64,000 nt of DNA from G963668605 sp963793625 (GCA_963793625.1 CAWCAT010000027.1:1-64000); one strand, 5' to 3'; positions 43,204 to 52,684 are shown, numbered from the stretch's first letter. Numbers and translations are program-made. The notes: a model not told the origin generated them from the sequence alone.

Positions 43204-45536
43204 TCAGCGCAGCCCCTCTCCCCGCGAGCCTTCAAGATTGTTGAACTCCTGCGCGGTGCCCTCGCCGCGCAGGTCCAAGCCCTTGCGTTCACGGCTCAAC
43301 AGCCACGAATCCCACACATAGATTAAGTTCCGGCGCACAACTGTGCCGAGCGTGGCTTCCGCCGCCGAAACCCCTGTGGGCTGGTCGCGCAGCATATTGA
43401 ATTCAGCCACCGTACCCCATACCGATGCCGGGCGTACAGGACTGGAACCATTCAGGACAATCCCGTTTCCGCGACTACCAACCGCCGTGTTGCGCCGCAG
43501 TATGTTCCCGATCGCCCGTGGCCATTCCACGTCCAGCTTTGAATTATTCGCGTTCAGGAGAATCCCATCCGAACAGTTCTCGATGCTGTTCTCCTCCACC
43601 GTATTGAACAGCAGCACGCCGATGCCGCGATTCCAGGTCGGCGTCATCTGCGGGGCCAACGTTGTCGTTGCCGCGTAAAGATAAATTCCTTGTCGTCGTT
43701 CACGTGCGATACGGTTCCGCGCAATCACGTTCTCCCATCCGCCGATCCAGAGCTGAATCGCCCGTCATCCCGTCCATCGTTTCGTTTTCCAGAATCAGGT
43801 TGCGTGCGAATAAAGTCGTTACCACGACCCGCGACTCGCGGTCCGGCGCGACGTCCCATGGACGATCGAGCAGCAGTTGCCGTCCATTCCGGTCTTTGAC
43901 CCGCCGCACCTGCGCCAAGCCCTTGCCCTGCACTACCACCACGTAGTATTCCGCAATCGGCGCTTCCATCGTGCCGTCGTCTTTCATGGGTGGCAGAAAC
44001 GGCGCATCGGCAGGAAGCGTGACGCTATTTTCACTGGTCTGGTCGGGAACTCCGTAGTATGCATAGCGCATGTGCGATTCCAGCAGGATCGTCTCGCCTA
44101 CGTTCTGGTCCGTCCCGGGCACGCCGCTGAAGCGCGGATTCTCTGCGCGGTTGCGCAGGAACAGATTGTCGTTCACGCTGCCGTGGCCGGTGCTAACCCA
44201 AATCAGCCGGCGCACCTGTGGACTGCCGCCCACCGGATTCATCAACACGTTATCCTCAAAGATCGACTGGGCCAGCGGCTCAGTTCGCGACAGAATCGCT
44301 CCCTCCGCGCCCCCGCCAGCCCGCGACGCCGGCACCATGCGATTACTCACAAACCATCCCTGGCGAACGCCGGATAAAAACAATGGAGCACGTCCGTGTA
44401 ACTCGCAGTTAGTAACTCGCGGGCGCGCCGCTTTCTGAATCCGCACCGCCCCACTCTCACCGCCGCGGCTGTCGGCTCCTGCAACGCGGATCCGCTCCAG
44501 ATTACGTCTTCCATCCACGTGAGCTTATCAGCGTGTTCGATAAACAGGCCCCAGTTCACGCGCGAGTTGCCGATCACACTGACGTCGCGCAATCCTGAGC
44601 GTCTGCCCGTAATGCGCACCGTGACCGCGCCGTTCACCTTCCGGTGTCGCATCCGGCGAAAGCATCAGAATCGTCGCGCTCCTCCCGCGCCGTTCACCTG
44701 CACATTCGCCGGTATCTCCAGCGTTTTCGGCAGGACAAACGTCCCGGCGGGGATACGTACCGTGCCTTCGCCTGCGTTCAAAACCTGCTGCAGCCTGGCT
44801 GGATCCTTCCCGTCCCACATGCGCTCACGTCCCGCGGCCCGTCTCGCTTCCACGGAAATAGTCAGAGCGGTACGCCCCAACCCTGCGCCCCTCCGGAACC
44901 TGCATGGACCCACAGCTCATAACGCCCTGCCGCCAGTGTCTTCGGCAGCGGCAAATCGAGATAGTACTTATCTGTCTTGCTAGGCGTAATCCACTGCCCG
45001 TCTTTTCCGGGCTGCCGCAGATAGACCGGCGCAATTAGGTTATCCGGCTTCCGCGCCAGGTTGCGACCACACACTCGAATCGTGTCGCCCGCAAAGGCCT
45101 TGTCCGGAGTGCTCCACCACAGCTCAGGAGCATTCAATCGAACCGGAGCGCTCCACTTACCGCCATTACCAACCCAAAGTGAATACAGCCCCGCCGGAGC
45201 CTGCTCTGGAACCGTGGCCACAATCATCGAATCGCTCTGCGACTGAATCTTGACCGGCCATTTTTGTCCTCCGGCCGACGTCGCGCTCGGACCCCACAGC
45301 ATCGTTTCCGCCGCCTTCAAGCCAGAGCCCGTAACGACGAAGCTCTGGTCCGGCAGCACGTCATCCGAATGGGCAAAGATTGCTGGACCACCCCCACTCA
45401 ATACGGGCGGCGCGTACGCCTGCCCGACAGCCGGTAGCGGAGCCTGTGCCGCGGCCGAAAACGCGCTCAACAAAATCGCACTAAGGATAAGAGATCGCAA
45501 GAAAATTCCCCCACAAACCAGACTCCATTCGTCCAC
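43204..45536 (-). pseudogene. Right-handed beta-helix secreted protein, frameshifted
   Basis: The N-terminal frame has a signal peptide (LILSAILLSAFSAAAQA) and an IPT/TIG-like domain (DQSFVVTGSGLKAAETMLWG, ADTIRVCGRNLARKPDN-like strands). It continues across shifts near 44875, 44690, 44650, 44510 and 43740 with LQQVLNAGEGTVRIPAGTFV, GLRDVSVIGNSRVNWGLFIE, RVTNCELHGRAPLFLSGVRQ, IFEDNVLMNPVGGSPQVRRL, NIENCSDGILLNANNSK-like and TVVRRNLIYVWDSWLLSRER repeats. The parallel beta-helix pattern (N-x-I/V-x-x-N turns) suggests a polysaccharide-binding or lyase-like exported protein. Activity is not shown. Confidence 0.65.
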
Positions 45537-45589
45537 GCGGCTTGCGGGGGAATCGTATCATACTCGCAGCCTGTTCCAGCGACCGAACA

Positions 45590-47206
45590 TCAAAACTCCT
45601 TGAATTGCTCATCAAGCGGAAAAGCGTCTCTACGCGAGGCGTGTACGTATGCAGACTGGTTCGACACCGCCTTTCGCAGCGCGCCCAGTCCGGCTGCGGA
45701 TTCGCCCGGCCGGCGCTGAGCCGGGACCCTGGAACTTCGCTGCTGACCTGGACGGGCATCGTCATTGGATGTCTCCCCGCCTCCCACCATCGCCGTCAAC
45801 CGTTCCACGATGTCCTTCAGCGTCTCCGATTGTGCGTTCAACTCCTCAGCCGCTGCAGCGCTTTCCTCGGCATTTGCCGCCGTCTTCTGCGTGACCTGCT
45901 CCATCTGGATAATGGCTTTACCGATCTGCTCGATCCCTCGTGCCTGCTCCTCGCTGCCCAGGTTCACTTCATCCACCAGAGTTTTCACTTTGCTCGATTC
46001 CCCTGTGATGGTGCGGATCGCTACCGCCACCTGGTCCACCTTGTTCTTGCCGTCATTTGATTTTGCAATCGATTCTTCAATCAGCGCCGCCGTGTCCTTG
46101 GCTGCCTGAGCGCAGCGCTGCGCCAAGTTGCGGACCTCGTCGGCGACTACGGCAAAGCCCATGCCGGCCTCACCCGCACGCGCTGCTTCCACGGCAGCAT
46201 TCAGAGCCAGGATGTTAGTCTGAAACGCGATCTCGTCGATGACCTTGATGATCTTCGAGATCTTGTCACTCTGCGTGTTGATCTCGCCCATGGCGACCAC
46301 CATCTGTTCCAGTGACTGATTGGTCTGAACAAATTTCTGCTGCGACTGCGAAACCAGTTCGGCCGCTGTCCGCGAATTCTCGCTGTTCTTGCGTGCCATG
46401 GAATTGATCTCCTCAGTTGAAGCGGAAGTTTCTTCCAACGACGCCGCCTGCTCGGACGAACCCTGTGCCAGGGACTGGCTGGAACTGGACACCTGACCGG
46501 CCGCGCTGGACGTCTGCTCGGCGCCTTCAGACAACTCTGTCACGGCTCGTCTCAGATTACGGGTAATCTGGCGAATCACGAAGAGCACTAATCCGCCCAC
46601 GGCCAGTGATAGGCCCATCACAACTAAGGCGAGCCATCTGGCATGAGAAACATTCAATGCTGCATCACGCGCAGAATTCGCCAGAAACTCGCGCTGTTGC
46701 CTGGTGAGCGAATCGCCTGCGCGCTCCATTTCCTGGACGATTGGCAGAATTCTCTCGTTTAGCAAAGCGTGTGCTTCTGCATATTGCTTCTGGTTGCCTT
46801 GTTCAAGATACTGCGCGTTCAGGGACGTCCAGCTGGACAGCCCCGTCTCGATCGTTCGAAGGCCCTCCTTCCCAGCCTCGGTCTGGAGCAGCGGTTTTAA
46901 TTCGCTAAGCTGTTCCACAATCCTGGACCTCGCAGCTTCGAGCTTTTGCTTATTCGTTCTCACTCGCTCAGGATCGTTGTTGACGTACGCAAGTTGGGCG
47001 CCGCGGTTTGCGCCAACCATCTCCTGCAGTTTTGCTCGCAAGACCCCGACCAGGTCCAGCTTCTTCGCTGTTATATTTACAGCCTCATCCAGCGCACCGC
47101 CGAGGTTCCCGGCAGTGCTCAGTGCTACGTAGCTTAAAGCCATCACCAGTGCCAACATACCGGCAAAGGCCAACGTTAATTTCTTGCCAATCGTCATCGA
47201 TTTCAT
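45590..47206 (-). CDS. Methyl-accepting chemotaxis protein
   Basis: The start at 47206 (MKSMTIGKKLTLAFAGMLAL) follows AAGGAAG. There are two membrane helices (about 9-30 and 190-212: WLALVVMGLSLAVGGLVLFV) with a four-helix-bundle-type periplasmic domain between them, then the signalling domain with the conserved tip IDEIAFQTNILALNAAVEAA and ARAGEAGMGFAVVADEVRNL. The C-terminal tail is Gln/Arg-rich. It senses an unknown ligand and controls a CheA kinase through CheW. The CheW gene lies immediately upstream and a porin gene before that, all on one strand. Confidence 0.93.
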   Translation of the reverse strand: MKSMTIGKKLTLAFAGMLALVMALSYVALSTAGNLGGALDEAVNITAKKLDLVGVLRAKLQEMVGANRGAQLAYVNNDPERVRTNKQKLEAARSRIVEQLSELKPLLQTEAGKEGLRTIETGLSSWTSLNAQYLEQGNQKQYAEAHALLNERILPIVQEMERAGDSLTRQQREFLANSARDAALNVSHARWLALVVMGLSLAVGGLVLFVIRQITRNLRRAVTELSEGAEQTSSAAGQVSSSSQSLAQGSSEQAASLEETSASTEEINSMARKNSENSRTAAELVSQSQQKFVQTNQSLEQMVVAMGEINTQSDKISKIIKVIDEIAFQTNILALNAAVEAARAGEAGMGFAVVADEVRNLAQRCAQAAKDTAALIEESIAKSNDGKNKVDQVAVAIRTITGESSKVKTLVDEVNLGSEEQARGIEQIGKAIIQMEQVTQKTAANAEESAAAAEELNAQSETLKDIVERLTAMVGGGETSNDDARPGQQRSSRVPAQRRPGESAAGLGALRKAVSNQSAYVHASRRDAFPLDEQFKEF

Positions 47207-47240
47207 AAAGCGGTCTTCCTTGCTTTCCTCTGTGATTCTG

Positions 47241-47738
47241 TTACCGCACCAGAGCGTCCAGCCCATGCAGTTCCTGGCTGGTCAGAACCTGATCGATCTC
47301 CAGCAGTATTTTCACTTTGCCCTTAACCTTCGCCAGACCCAAAAGGCACGGTGTGGCGGTCCCGTCACCGAAGTCGGGAGTATCCTCGATTTCCGCCGCG
47401 GCCAGGTTGAGAACCTCTGCCACGCAGTCCACCACGATGCCCATCAACATGGGCCCCGCCTCGCCTTGCACCTGGACAACGACGATGCAGGTGCGTGAGG
47501 TGTACTCCCGCTCCGGCATGCCAAACTTCAGCCGCAAGTCGACTACCGGGGTAACCTTCCCGCGCAGGTTGATAACACCCTTAACGTGCGCCGGGGTCTG
47601 CGGCACCGCCGTAATATCCTGCACGCCCATAATCTCCCGGACTTTCAGGACCCGGATTCCGAACTCCTCGCGTCCGAGTTGAAACACCAGATACTTGCCA
47701 CTACGATCCGTTGCCCTCTCCAAAACTGTCGCTTCCAT
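47241..47738 (-). CDS. cheW: CheW chemotaxis coupling protein
   Basis: The start at 47738 (MEATVLERATDRSGKYLVFQ) has GGGAG in front; the open frame continues upstream without need. The two-lobed CheW fold is visible: LGREEFGIRVLKVREIMGVQ, HVKGVINLRGKVTPVVDLRL, RTCIVVVQVQGEAGPMLMGI and VDCVAEVLNLAAAEIE. It links the receptor to CheA in the cytoplasm. The 165-residue length is normal. The gap to the receptor gene is 34 bp, so the two belong to one transcript. No CheA, CheY or CheR gene is visible here. Confidence 0.93.
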   Translation of the reverse strand: MEATVLERATDRSGKYLVFQLGREEFGIRVLKVREIMGVQDITAVPQTPAHVKGVINLRGKVTPVVDLRLKFGMPEREYTSRTCIVVVQVQGEAGPMLMGIVVDCVAEVLNLAAAEIEDTPDFGDGTATPCLLGLAKVKGKVKILLEIDQVLTSQELHGLDALVR

Positions 47739-47755
47739 GTTGCTCCAGCTCCCTT

Positions 47756-48982
47756 TCAAAAGCGCTGAGTTACTCCAAGAAATACACATTGATAAGCTGT
47801 TCCCCGGCCCGTCTTGCGAAGATACTCGCCAGGGAAAATGGACCCGAAACCGAAATCGATCAGCGTACGCGCCGCGAGCTTCCACTGCACCTGAACATCG
47901 GCTTCCTGGCCGACATGCGTTCGCCGGCTAGCGAGCCAGAACGAGTTGTAGGCAGTCGCGACCGTCAGGCCTCTACGGATTCTGTATTCGATACCCGAGC
48001 GCGCGTGCAAGATATTGGTCCAGGTGAACTGATCAGCCGTGCCGAACTTGTCGTGCGCACTGGGAAACAGTGAGTCGAATGCGCCGTGAACTCCGTCGCC
48101 GGGATTACGATCACCGGATGCGCGGTTCAACTCGGCAAACAGCCTGGGCCGATGCCGCGTATCAGCCAGCGTGTGGCCGAGAACCCAATGGCCGGCCCAT
48201 GCAGACACGGGTTCGTTCGCCTGCCTGCCGCGCTGCACGGCCATTTCCAGTCCGTAATCGAAACGGTAGGGCAGCTTCCCAACCCATCGAACACCAGCCG
48301 TCTTCGCGTCCAGCTTGCCGGATCTCGTAATTTCGCCTTTGACTTTGTGCTCCAGCCTCCAGAACCAGTACGGCTCAATTGTGGCGTCAGGAACAACTTT
48401 GTCCAAGGACCCATAGACGCCGTGAAAATGCTGAGCGGGCGTAGGCCTGTCAAAGCCGTCAGTGCAGATCTTGTCCGACGCGCCGCTGAACGCATCCAAC
48501 CGCACCTTGTGAAAACGAAGGGTCACACGCAAACCGTCAAACGTTCGGCCGACGTTGGACCAGTTCGGGTCCGCGACCAATCTTCCTTCACCCAAAACTA
48601 AACTTTGCCGTCCCGCTCGCAAGCTCACCGGAGCTGTCTCCGAATCGCCAATCTGGATGTAGCCGATCCGCAGGTCCAAGGGATCTTTCTGCGACGTCGG
48701 CGAAGGCACTACGTTCCTGAAGAAAACCCGCGAATCCTGCGCCTGAAATGAGAACTTCAGCCATGACCGCGGCGTAATATCCAGATTCAATCGCAGGCGC
48801 TGCAGCAAATACGTGTTGCCCCCGGGATTGAATCCTACACCGTCCAAGTCCTCCAGCCGGACCCTTTCCTCAGCGCCAACATGCACGATCCCGCCCCGCG
48901 TGGCCGAACTCTGGGCCGGCGCCTCGCCCTGCACCAGTGCAAGCGCGAATAAAGCTGAGCAGAACCGCAGACCCGTTTTCAC
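47756..48982 (-). CDS. Alginate-export-like outer-membrane beta-barrel protein
   Basis: A signal peptide (GLRFCSALFALALVQGEAPA) precedes a barrel protein of about 390 residues with alternating strands: RLEDLDGVGFNPGG, TYLLQRLRLNLDITPRSWLK, FSFQAQDSRVFFRNVVPSP, VSLRAGRQSLVLGEGRLVAD and the terminal RGTAYQCVFLGVTQRF with final Phe. The AlgE-like pattern (RAGRQ-L--GEGRL) supports an alginate-export-type porin. It starts the run porin-CheW-MCP with short gaps (17 and 34 bp). The physiological substrate is not clear. Confidence 0.82.
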   Translation of the reverse strand: MKTGLRFCSALFALALVQGEAPAQSSATRGGIVHVGAEERVRLEDLDGVGFNPGGNTYLLQRLRLNLDITPRSWLKFSFQAQDSRVFFRNVVPSPTSQKDPLDLRIGYIQIGDSETAPVSLRAGRQSLVLGEGRLVADPNWSNVGRTFDGLRVTLRFHKVRLDAFSGASDKICTDGFDRPTPAQHFHGVYGSLDKVVPDATIEPYWFWRLEHKVKGEITRSGKLDAKTAGVRWVGKLPYRFDYGLEMAVQRGRQANEPVSAWAGHWVLGHTLADTRHRPRLFAELNRASGDRNPGDGVHGAFDSLFPSAHDKFGTADQFTWTNILHARSGIEYRIRRGLTVATAYNSFWLASRRTHVGQEADVQVQWKLAARTLIDFGFGSIFPGEYLRKTGRGTAYQCVFLGVTQRF

Positions 48983-49044
48983 AATGCCTCCAGAGTTCTT
49001 ATCGGGCTAAATCGCAGGAGCGTGAGTTCGGACCTGGGATACAG

Positions 49045-49296
49045 CGGCTGTTGCTATCTGCGGCAGCTCTCTTTGCGCAGAACATCTCCTCGTCTTTAAC
49101 CGGCACGGTCGAAGATTCGAGCGGCGCGCGGTTCGTTTCCGTCGTATCAGCTGCGGGGTTCCGTAAGCATGGAGTACTGAAGTTGCCGGGGATCAACAAT
49201 TGGGATCTCTCGGTCTATCGAAGAATTCCCATCCGCGAGCGCCTTTCAGCCCAGTTGCGGCTCGAGACTTACAACACGTTGAACCACAACGTTTGA
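49045..49296 (+). pseudogene. Collapsed TonB-receptor relic (N- and C-terminal ends joined)
   Basis: The frame reads RLLLSAAALFAQNISSSLTG-TVEDSSGARF, the signal-peptide end and start of the regulatory domain of an Oar-like receptor. It then passes directly to HGVLKLPGINNWDLSVYRRI, PIRERLSAQLRLETYNTLNH, the last barrel strands (compare FKIPVTERVKFQIRGEAFNT in the receptor at 6302). About 1000 residues between are missing. The frame is kept across the join, so it is one internal deletion. It ends at TGA 49294-49296. Confidence 0.7.
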
Positions 49297-49348
49297 TGTG
49301 GTAGCCCCGTGTGCTGAGCCTTGCTGCGGTCGGATGCCGCAGCGAGGC

Positions 49349-50770
49349 TTATTGCAGAAACTCGCGCGCGAACTCCACAAACCGGAATACATCCTCGAAA
49401 TTTGTTACGATTCCAAGCGAAACCCTGACCGCCCCCGTGCTCTTGCCATCAACGCACAGCCGGAAATCATCCACGGTGAATCGCGAATGCTCCTCAACGT
49501 GCTGCTGGCTGAAACAGCCGATCAGCTCGGACTTTGAGAGACTCAGAGCTATCTCACCTCCGCCCGGGTTGCAGAAGCAGCCCGTGCGTATCGAGATGCG
49601 ATGACGCGAAGCGGCCTCTTCCACGCGCAGATGATCGATGAAGCGGTCACTGGAATCATAGAAGTTCATCGTCACCGTGCCGCCGCGTCGATCCGTGCTC
49701 GAAGGCCCATACAAACGGATCAGTGGCCGTCCGTTCTCATGATGAAGTGCAAGCAGGCTCTCGATCAGCCATCCCGTAAGGCACGTCGAACGTTCATGAA
49801 TTCGTCCTATGCCAACGGACTCCAGGTGGCGCAATCCAATTTCCACGCTTGGAATGCTTAAATAGTTCGGCGTACCGTCCTCAAATGCTGAGGAGCCTTC
49901 AGCCAGGAAATAGCGGTCACCCTGCACGGACGCGACTGTGATTGTTCCGCCTGAAAACCAGGGCCGCTGCAGTTTTGAAAGCGCCGATCGCCGCGCCAGC
50001 AAGCACCCGATTCCCGTCGGATAGCCAAACATCTTATAAAAGGAAAGAGTCACGAAGTCGGGATGCCATTGACTCAGATCGAGACGATTCGTGGGCACAA
50101 AAGCTGCCGCATCCAGCAATACATCCCAACCCTTTGCCTGCGCATTGGGAATCCATTCCAGCGGATGCTGAACGCCTGAAAAGTTCGATTGTGCAGGGTA
50201 AGCGAAGAGATTGTTCCCATTGGGCCGTGCCAGTTCAAGGTGCTCTTCCAGGCTCCCATCGTCGATACGCATTTCAGGAAGGCTCAGCGGAATGTAAGTG
50301 ATTCTTGCGTGCCGCGCCCGCGCGAATTCACGGATTCCATTCACTGAGTTGTGGTTGTCGAATGTCAGCAGGTAATGATCATCGCAGCCGAAAGGGTATG
50401 ATTCGCCCACCAATTTGAGCGCAGCCGAAGCATTCGCCGTGAAGATCGCAACATATTCCTCGGCGGAGGCATTGAAGTAAGAGAGGACTTTGCTTCTGCC
50501 CTGCTCCACCAGATCCGTGATCGTAACGGACGTGGGGTTTCGCGAATGGGGGTTGCCAAAGACGTTCGCTTGCAGCAGCGCCAGGTGTTCGCGTACCTGA
50601 CAATCGGCGTACAAGCCCGCACCTGTATAGTCGAGATAAATCTGCCCAAGCTGATCCAGGCGCGCATATTCCTGCCCGCGCAGACTGTCCAACTCGCACG
50701 TGCTCAGATAACCAGGCCACGTCCCGACAAACTCCTGCTCGGCGCGTCGCAAATCGGAGAAAACGACCAT
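49349..50770 (-). CDS. Class V aminotransferase-fold protein, MoCo-sulfurase-like
   Basis: The 473-residue PLP-dependent protein has IYLDYTGAGLYADCQVREHL at the start, VAIFTANASAALKLVGESYP, YLLTFDNHNSVNGIREFARA, the PLP region WDVLLDAAAFVPTNRLDLSQ and the Lys in FVTLSFYKMFGYPTGIGCLL. The C-terminal SIRTGCFCNPGGGEIAL resembles the cysteine-rich loop of molybdenum-cofactor sulfurases. It may move sulfur from cysteine to the molybdenum cofactor or another acceptor. A hairpin lies 21 bp in front of the start. Length is normal; no partner gene is evident. Confidence 0.85.
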   Translation of the reverse strand: MVVFSDLRRAEQEFVGTWPGYLSTCELDSLRGQEYARLDQLGQIYLDYTGAGLYADCQVREHLALLQANVFGNPHSRNPTSVTITDLVEQGRSKVLSYFNASAEEYVAIFTANASAALKLVGESYPFGCDDHYLLTFDNHNSVNGIREFARARHARITYIPLSLPEMRIDDGSLEEHLELARPNGNNLFAYPAQSNFSGVQHPLEWIPNAQAKGWDVLLDAAAFVPTNRLDLSQWHPDFVTLSFYKMFGYPTGIGCLLARRSALSKLQRPWFSGGTITVASVQGDRYFLAEGSSAFEDGTPNYLSIPSVEIGLRHLESVGIGRIHERSTCLTGWLIESLLALHHENGRPLIRLYGPSSTDRRGGTVTMNFYDSSDRFIDHLRVEEAASRHRISIRTGCFCNPGGGEIALSLSKSELIGCFSQQHVEEHSRFTVDDFRLCVDGKSTGAVRVSLGIVTNFEDVFRFVEFAREFLQ

Positions 50771-50790
50771 CTATCCACCATACCCGTTAA

Positions 50791-50817
50791 GTGCAGGAAT
50801 CGCACAAAAACCTGCAC
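50791..50817. promoter_or_regulatory. Inverted repeat before the aminotransferase gene
   Basis: GTGCAGG (50791-50797) and CCTGCAC (50811-50817) are perfect 7-bp arms with a 13-nt spacer, 21-47 bp upstream of the start codon. It could be an operator or weak leader hairpin. No specific regulator is suggested. Confidence 0.35.
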
Positions 50818-50903
50818 ACACTACGCGAGATCTGCGCGGTGCCGATCCTGAAACGCCTCTAAGTCAATGAATTCACAAATGCGAGAATTGGAGCGCGGAT
50901 TGC

Positions 50904-50930
50904 CCTTCAGACAGCGAGGTCTGAAAGGAG
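50904..50930 (+). promoter_or_regulatory. Hairpin covering the ribosome-binding site of the next gene
   Basis: CCTTCAGAC (50904-50912) pairs with GTCTGAAAGG (50919-50928), one base bulged, loop AGCGAG. The ribosome-binding site AAAGGAG (50924-50930) of the gene at 50940 lies in the 3' arm, so the fold could hide it. Confidence 0.5.
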
Positions 50931-50939
50931 ACCGATCGA

Positions 50940-51149
50940 ATGAAAAAGAACTACATCGCAATCGCAATGACGTTTCTGTTGATGGCCGCAACGGGCCTGG
51001 CACAGACCACCACGAATCCGACTCCAGCCCCAGGGCAGCAGGGCCAGCACAAGGGGAAGAAGCTTGGCAAGCAGGACGGTTCCGGTCCACAGCATACACC
51101 GGGCACGGGCGGCGGAACTGGCGCCGGCAATCGTCAAGGCCGCAAGTAG
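50940..51149 (+). CDS. Small exported Gln/Gly/Lys-rich protein
   Basis: The 69-residue product starts MKKNYIAIAMTFLLMAATGL-AQ, a clear signal peptide with a strong AAAGGAG 9 nt before the ATG. The mature 47 residues are low-complexity (GQQGQHKGKKLGKQDGSG, GTGGGTGAGNRQGRK) with no cysteine, so it is probably unfolded and basic. It resembles small acidobacterial exported peptides of unknown role. The RBS lies in a hairpin, suggesting translational control. Confidence 0.8.
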   Translation: MKKNYIAIAMTFLLMAATGLAQTTTNPTPAPGQQGQHKGKKLGKQDGSGPQHTPGTGGGTGAGNRQGRK

Positions 51150-51193
51150 GACTCATGATACCCCGCTCCTGGCGCGCTCTCGCCGGGAGCGGC

Positions 51194-52684
51194 CTACACG
51201 ATCGGAGGACGCCGTCGCCCGACATTGCCGGCCTGTTCAAACGCATATGCCAGTTGGAGCACGCTGAAATCCGACCGGTCGCGCCCGACGATCTGCAGTC
51301 CGACCGGCAGCCCCTCACGCGTGAATCCCGCTGGCACCGATATCGCTGGATTGCCCACAATCGAGATGTACCAACATGACTTCATCCAGTCGATATAGCT
51401 CCCCATTCTGGTGCCGTTCACCTCAGTCGGATACGGCTGGTTCACATCAAACGGAGCCACCTGAGTCGTGGGTAGCACGAAATACTCGTACTTCTGCAGG
51501 AACGTCTGAAAGCGCCTCCAAAGCTGACCATGCAAACTCTCAGCACGCGCTATATCCGAACCGCTGAGCCGGAGTCCCTCCTCGATCTCGTTCAAAAGTG
51601 TGTCCTTATACGCTCCCCGGTTCGCACGGATTCGCTCGCCGTGAGTGGCTGCGGAATTCCACGCGCGCAGAGTCTTGAACGCAAAATCAGCGCCCGAAAA
51701 ATCCGGCTCGGCCTCTTCCACCACACAGCCGAGGTTTTCGAAGACCTTCCGCTGGCCGTCCACCACAGACCGCACGCGCGGATCGAACGGAATGCCGCCG
51801 AGGTCCTTAAACCAGGCAACGCGAACATCTTTAAATCTGCGGTCGAGCGGTCGGTCAAAGCTTTCGCCGGGCTCCGGCAGCGAGAGCGGCGAGCGCGGAT
51901 CAGGACCCGCGATCGCACTCAGCAACAACGTGAGATCGGAAACTGACCGCGCCATGGGCCCCGCGGTGCTCAGGTTCGACCACGCAAATGCTGCTTTCGG
52001 ATTAGGAACACGCCCTGGGGACACACGAAACCCCACAATGTTGCAGAACGCCGCGGGATTGCGCAGCGAACCGCCCATATCGCTCCCGTCCGCAATCGGG
52101 ATCATCCCGCAAGCCAGCGCGACCGCCGCGCCGCCGCTCGATCCGCCGCAGGTCTTGGTCGTGTCGTAAGGATTGCGCGTTGCGCCGAAGACGGTGTTGA
52201 AGGTCTGCGATCCCGCGCCGAATTCAGGAGTGTTGGTCTTGCCGAGCGTGATCGCGCCAGCGCGTTTGATGCGCTGAACGATCAGATCATCCTGCTGCGG
52301 CACGTAGTCCTTAAATAGCGGCGAACCGGACGTGGTGCGTATGCCCTGCGTTTCCACGAGGTCTTTATGCGCGATCGGCAGTCCGTGCAGTGGACCAAGC
52401 GCCACCCCCCGTGCCTGCGCCTCATCAGCGCGTTTGGCAGCGTCAGCCGCCATCTCCGGAACCAGCGTGATAATCGCGTTTACCTTGGGATTGATACGCT
52501 CAATCTGCTTGAGGTGTGCAGCCAGCGCTTCGCGCGCGGACAGCTTCTTAAGCCGGATCAACCGCACCATCTCACGAGCACTCAGGTAGCAGATATCCGG
52601 GACCGCAGCTGCCTGCGCTTGAAGTAGCGGCGCCGCGGCAATGCCGATCAGAACTTCGCGCCTTGTCGCCAGGTGGGAACTCAT
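51194..52684 (-). CDS. Amidase signature family protein with Tat-like signal
   Basis: The start at 52684 (MSSHLATRREVLIGIAAAPL) fits a Tat-type signal. The amidase-signature Ser-Ser-Lys triad regions are visible: GLPIAHKDLVETQG (Lys), TCGGSSGGAAVALACG (cis-Ser) and IADGSDMGGSLRNPAAFCN (nucleophile Ser in GGS). The 496-residue length is usual. The enzyme hydrolyses an amide bond outside the cytoplasm. The substrate is unknown; it sits divergent from an intact TonB receptor gene, with the two starts about 130 bp apart. Confidence 0.9.
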   Translation of the reverse strand: MSSHLATRREVLIGIAAAPLLQAQAAAVPDICYLSAREMVRLIRLKKLSAREALAAHLKQIERINPKVNAIITLVPEMAADAAKRADEAQARGVALGPLHGLPIAHKDLVETQGIRTTSGSPLFKDYVPQQDDLIVQRIKRAGAITLGKTNTPEFGAGSQTFNTVFGATRNPYDTTKTCGGSSGGAAVALACGMIPIADGSDMGGSLRNPAAFCNIVGFRVSPGRVPNPKAAFAWSNLSTAGPMARSVSDLTLLLSAIAGPDPRSPLSLPEPGESFDRPLDRRFKDVRVAWFKDLGGIPFDPRVRSVVDGQRKVFENLGCVVEEAEPDFSGADFAFKTLRAWNSAATHGERIRANRGAYKDTLLNEIEEGLRLSGSDIARAESLHGQLWRRFQTFLQKYEYFVLPTTQVAPFDVNQPYPTEVNGTRMGSYIDWMKSCWYISIVGNPAISVPAGFTREGLPVGLQIVGRDRSDFSVLQLAYAFEQAGNVGRRRPPIV

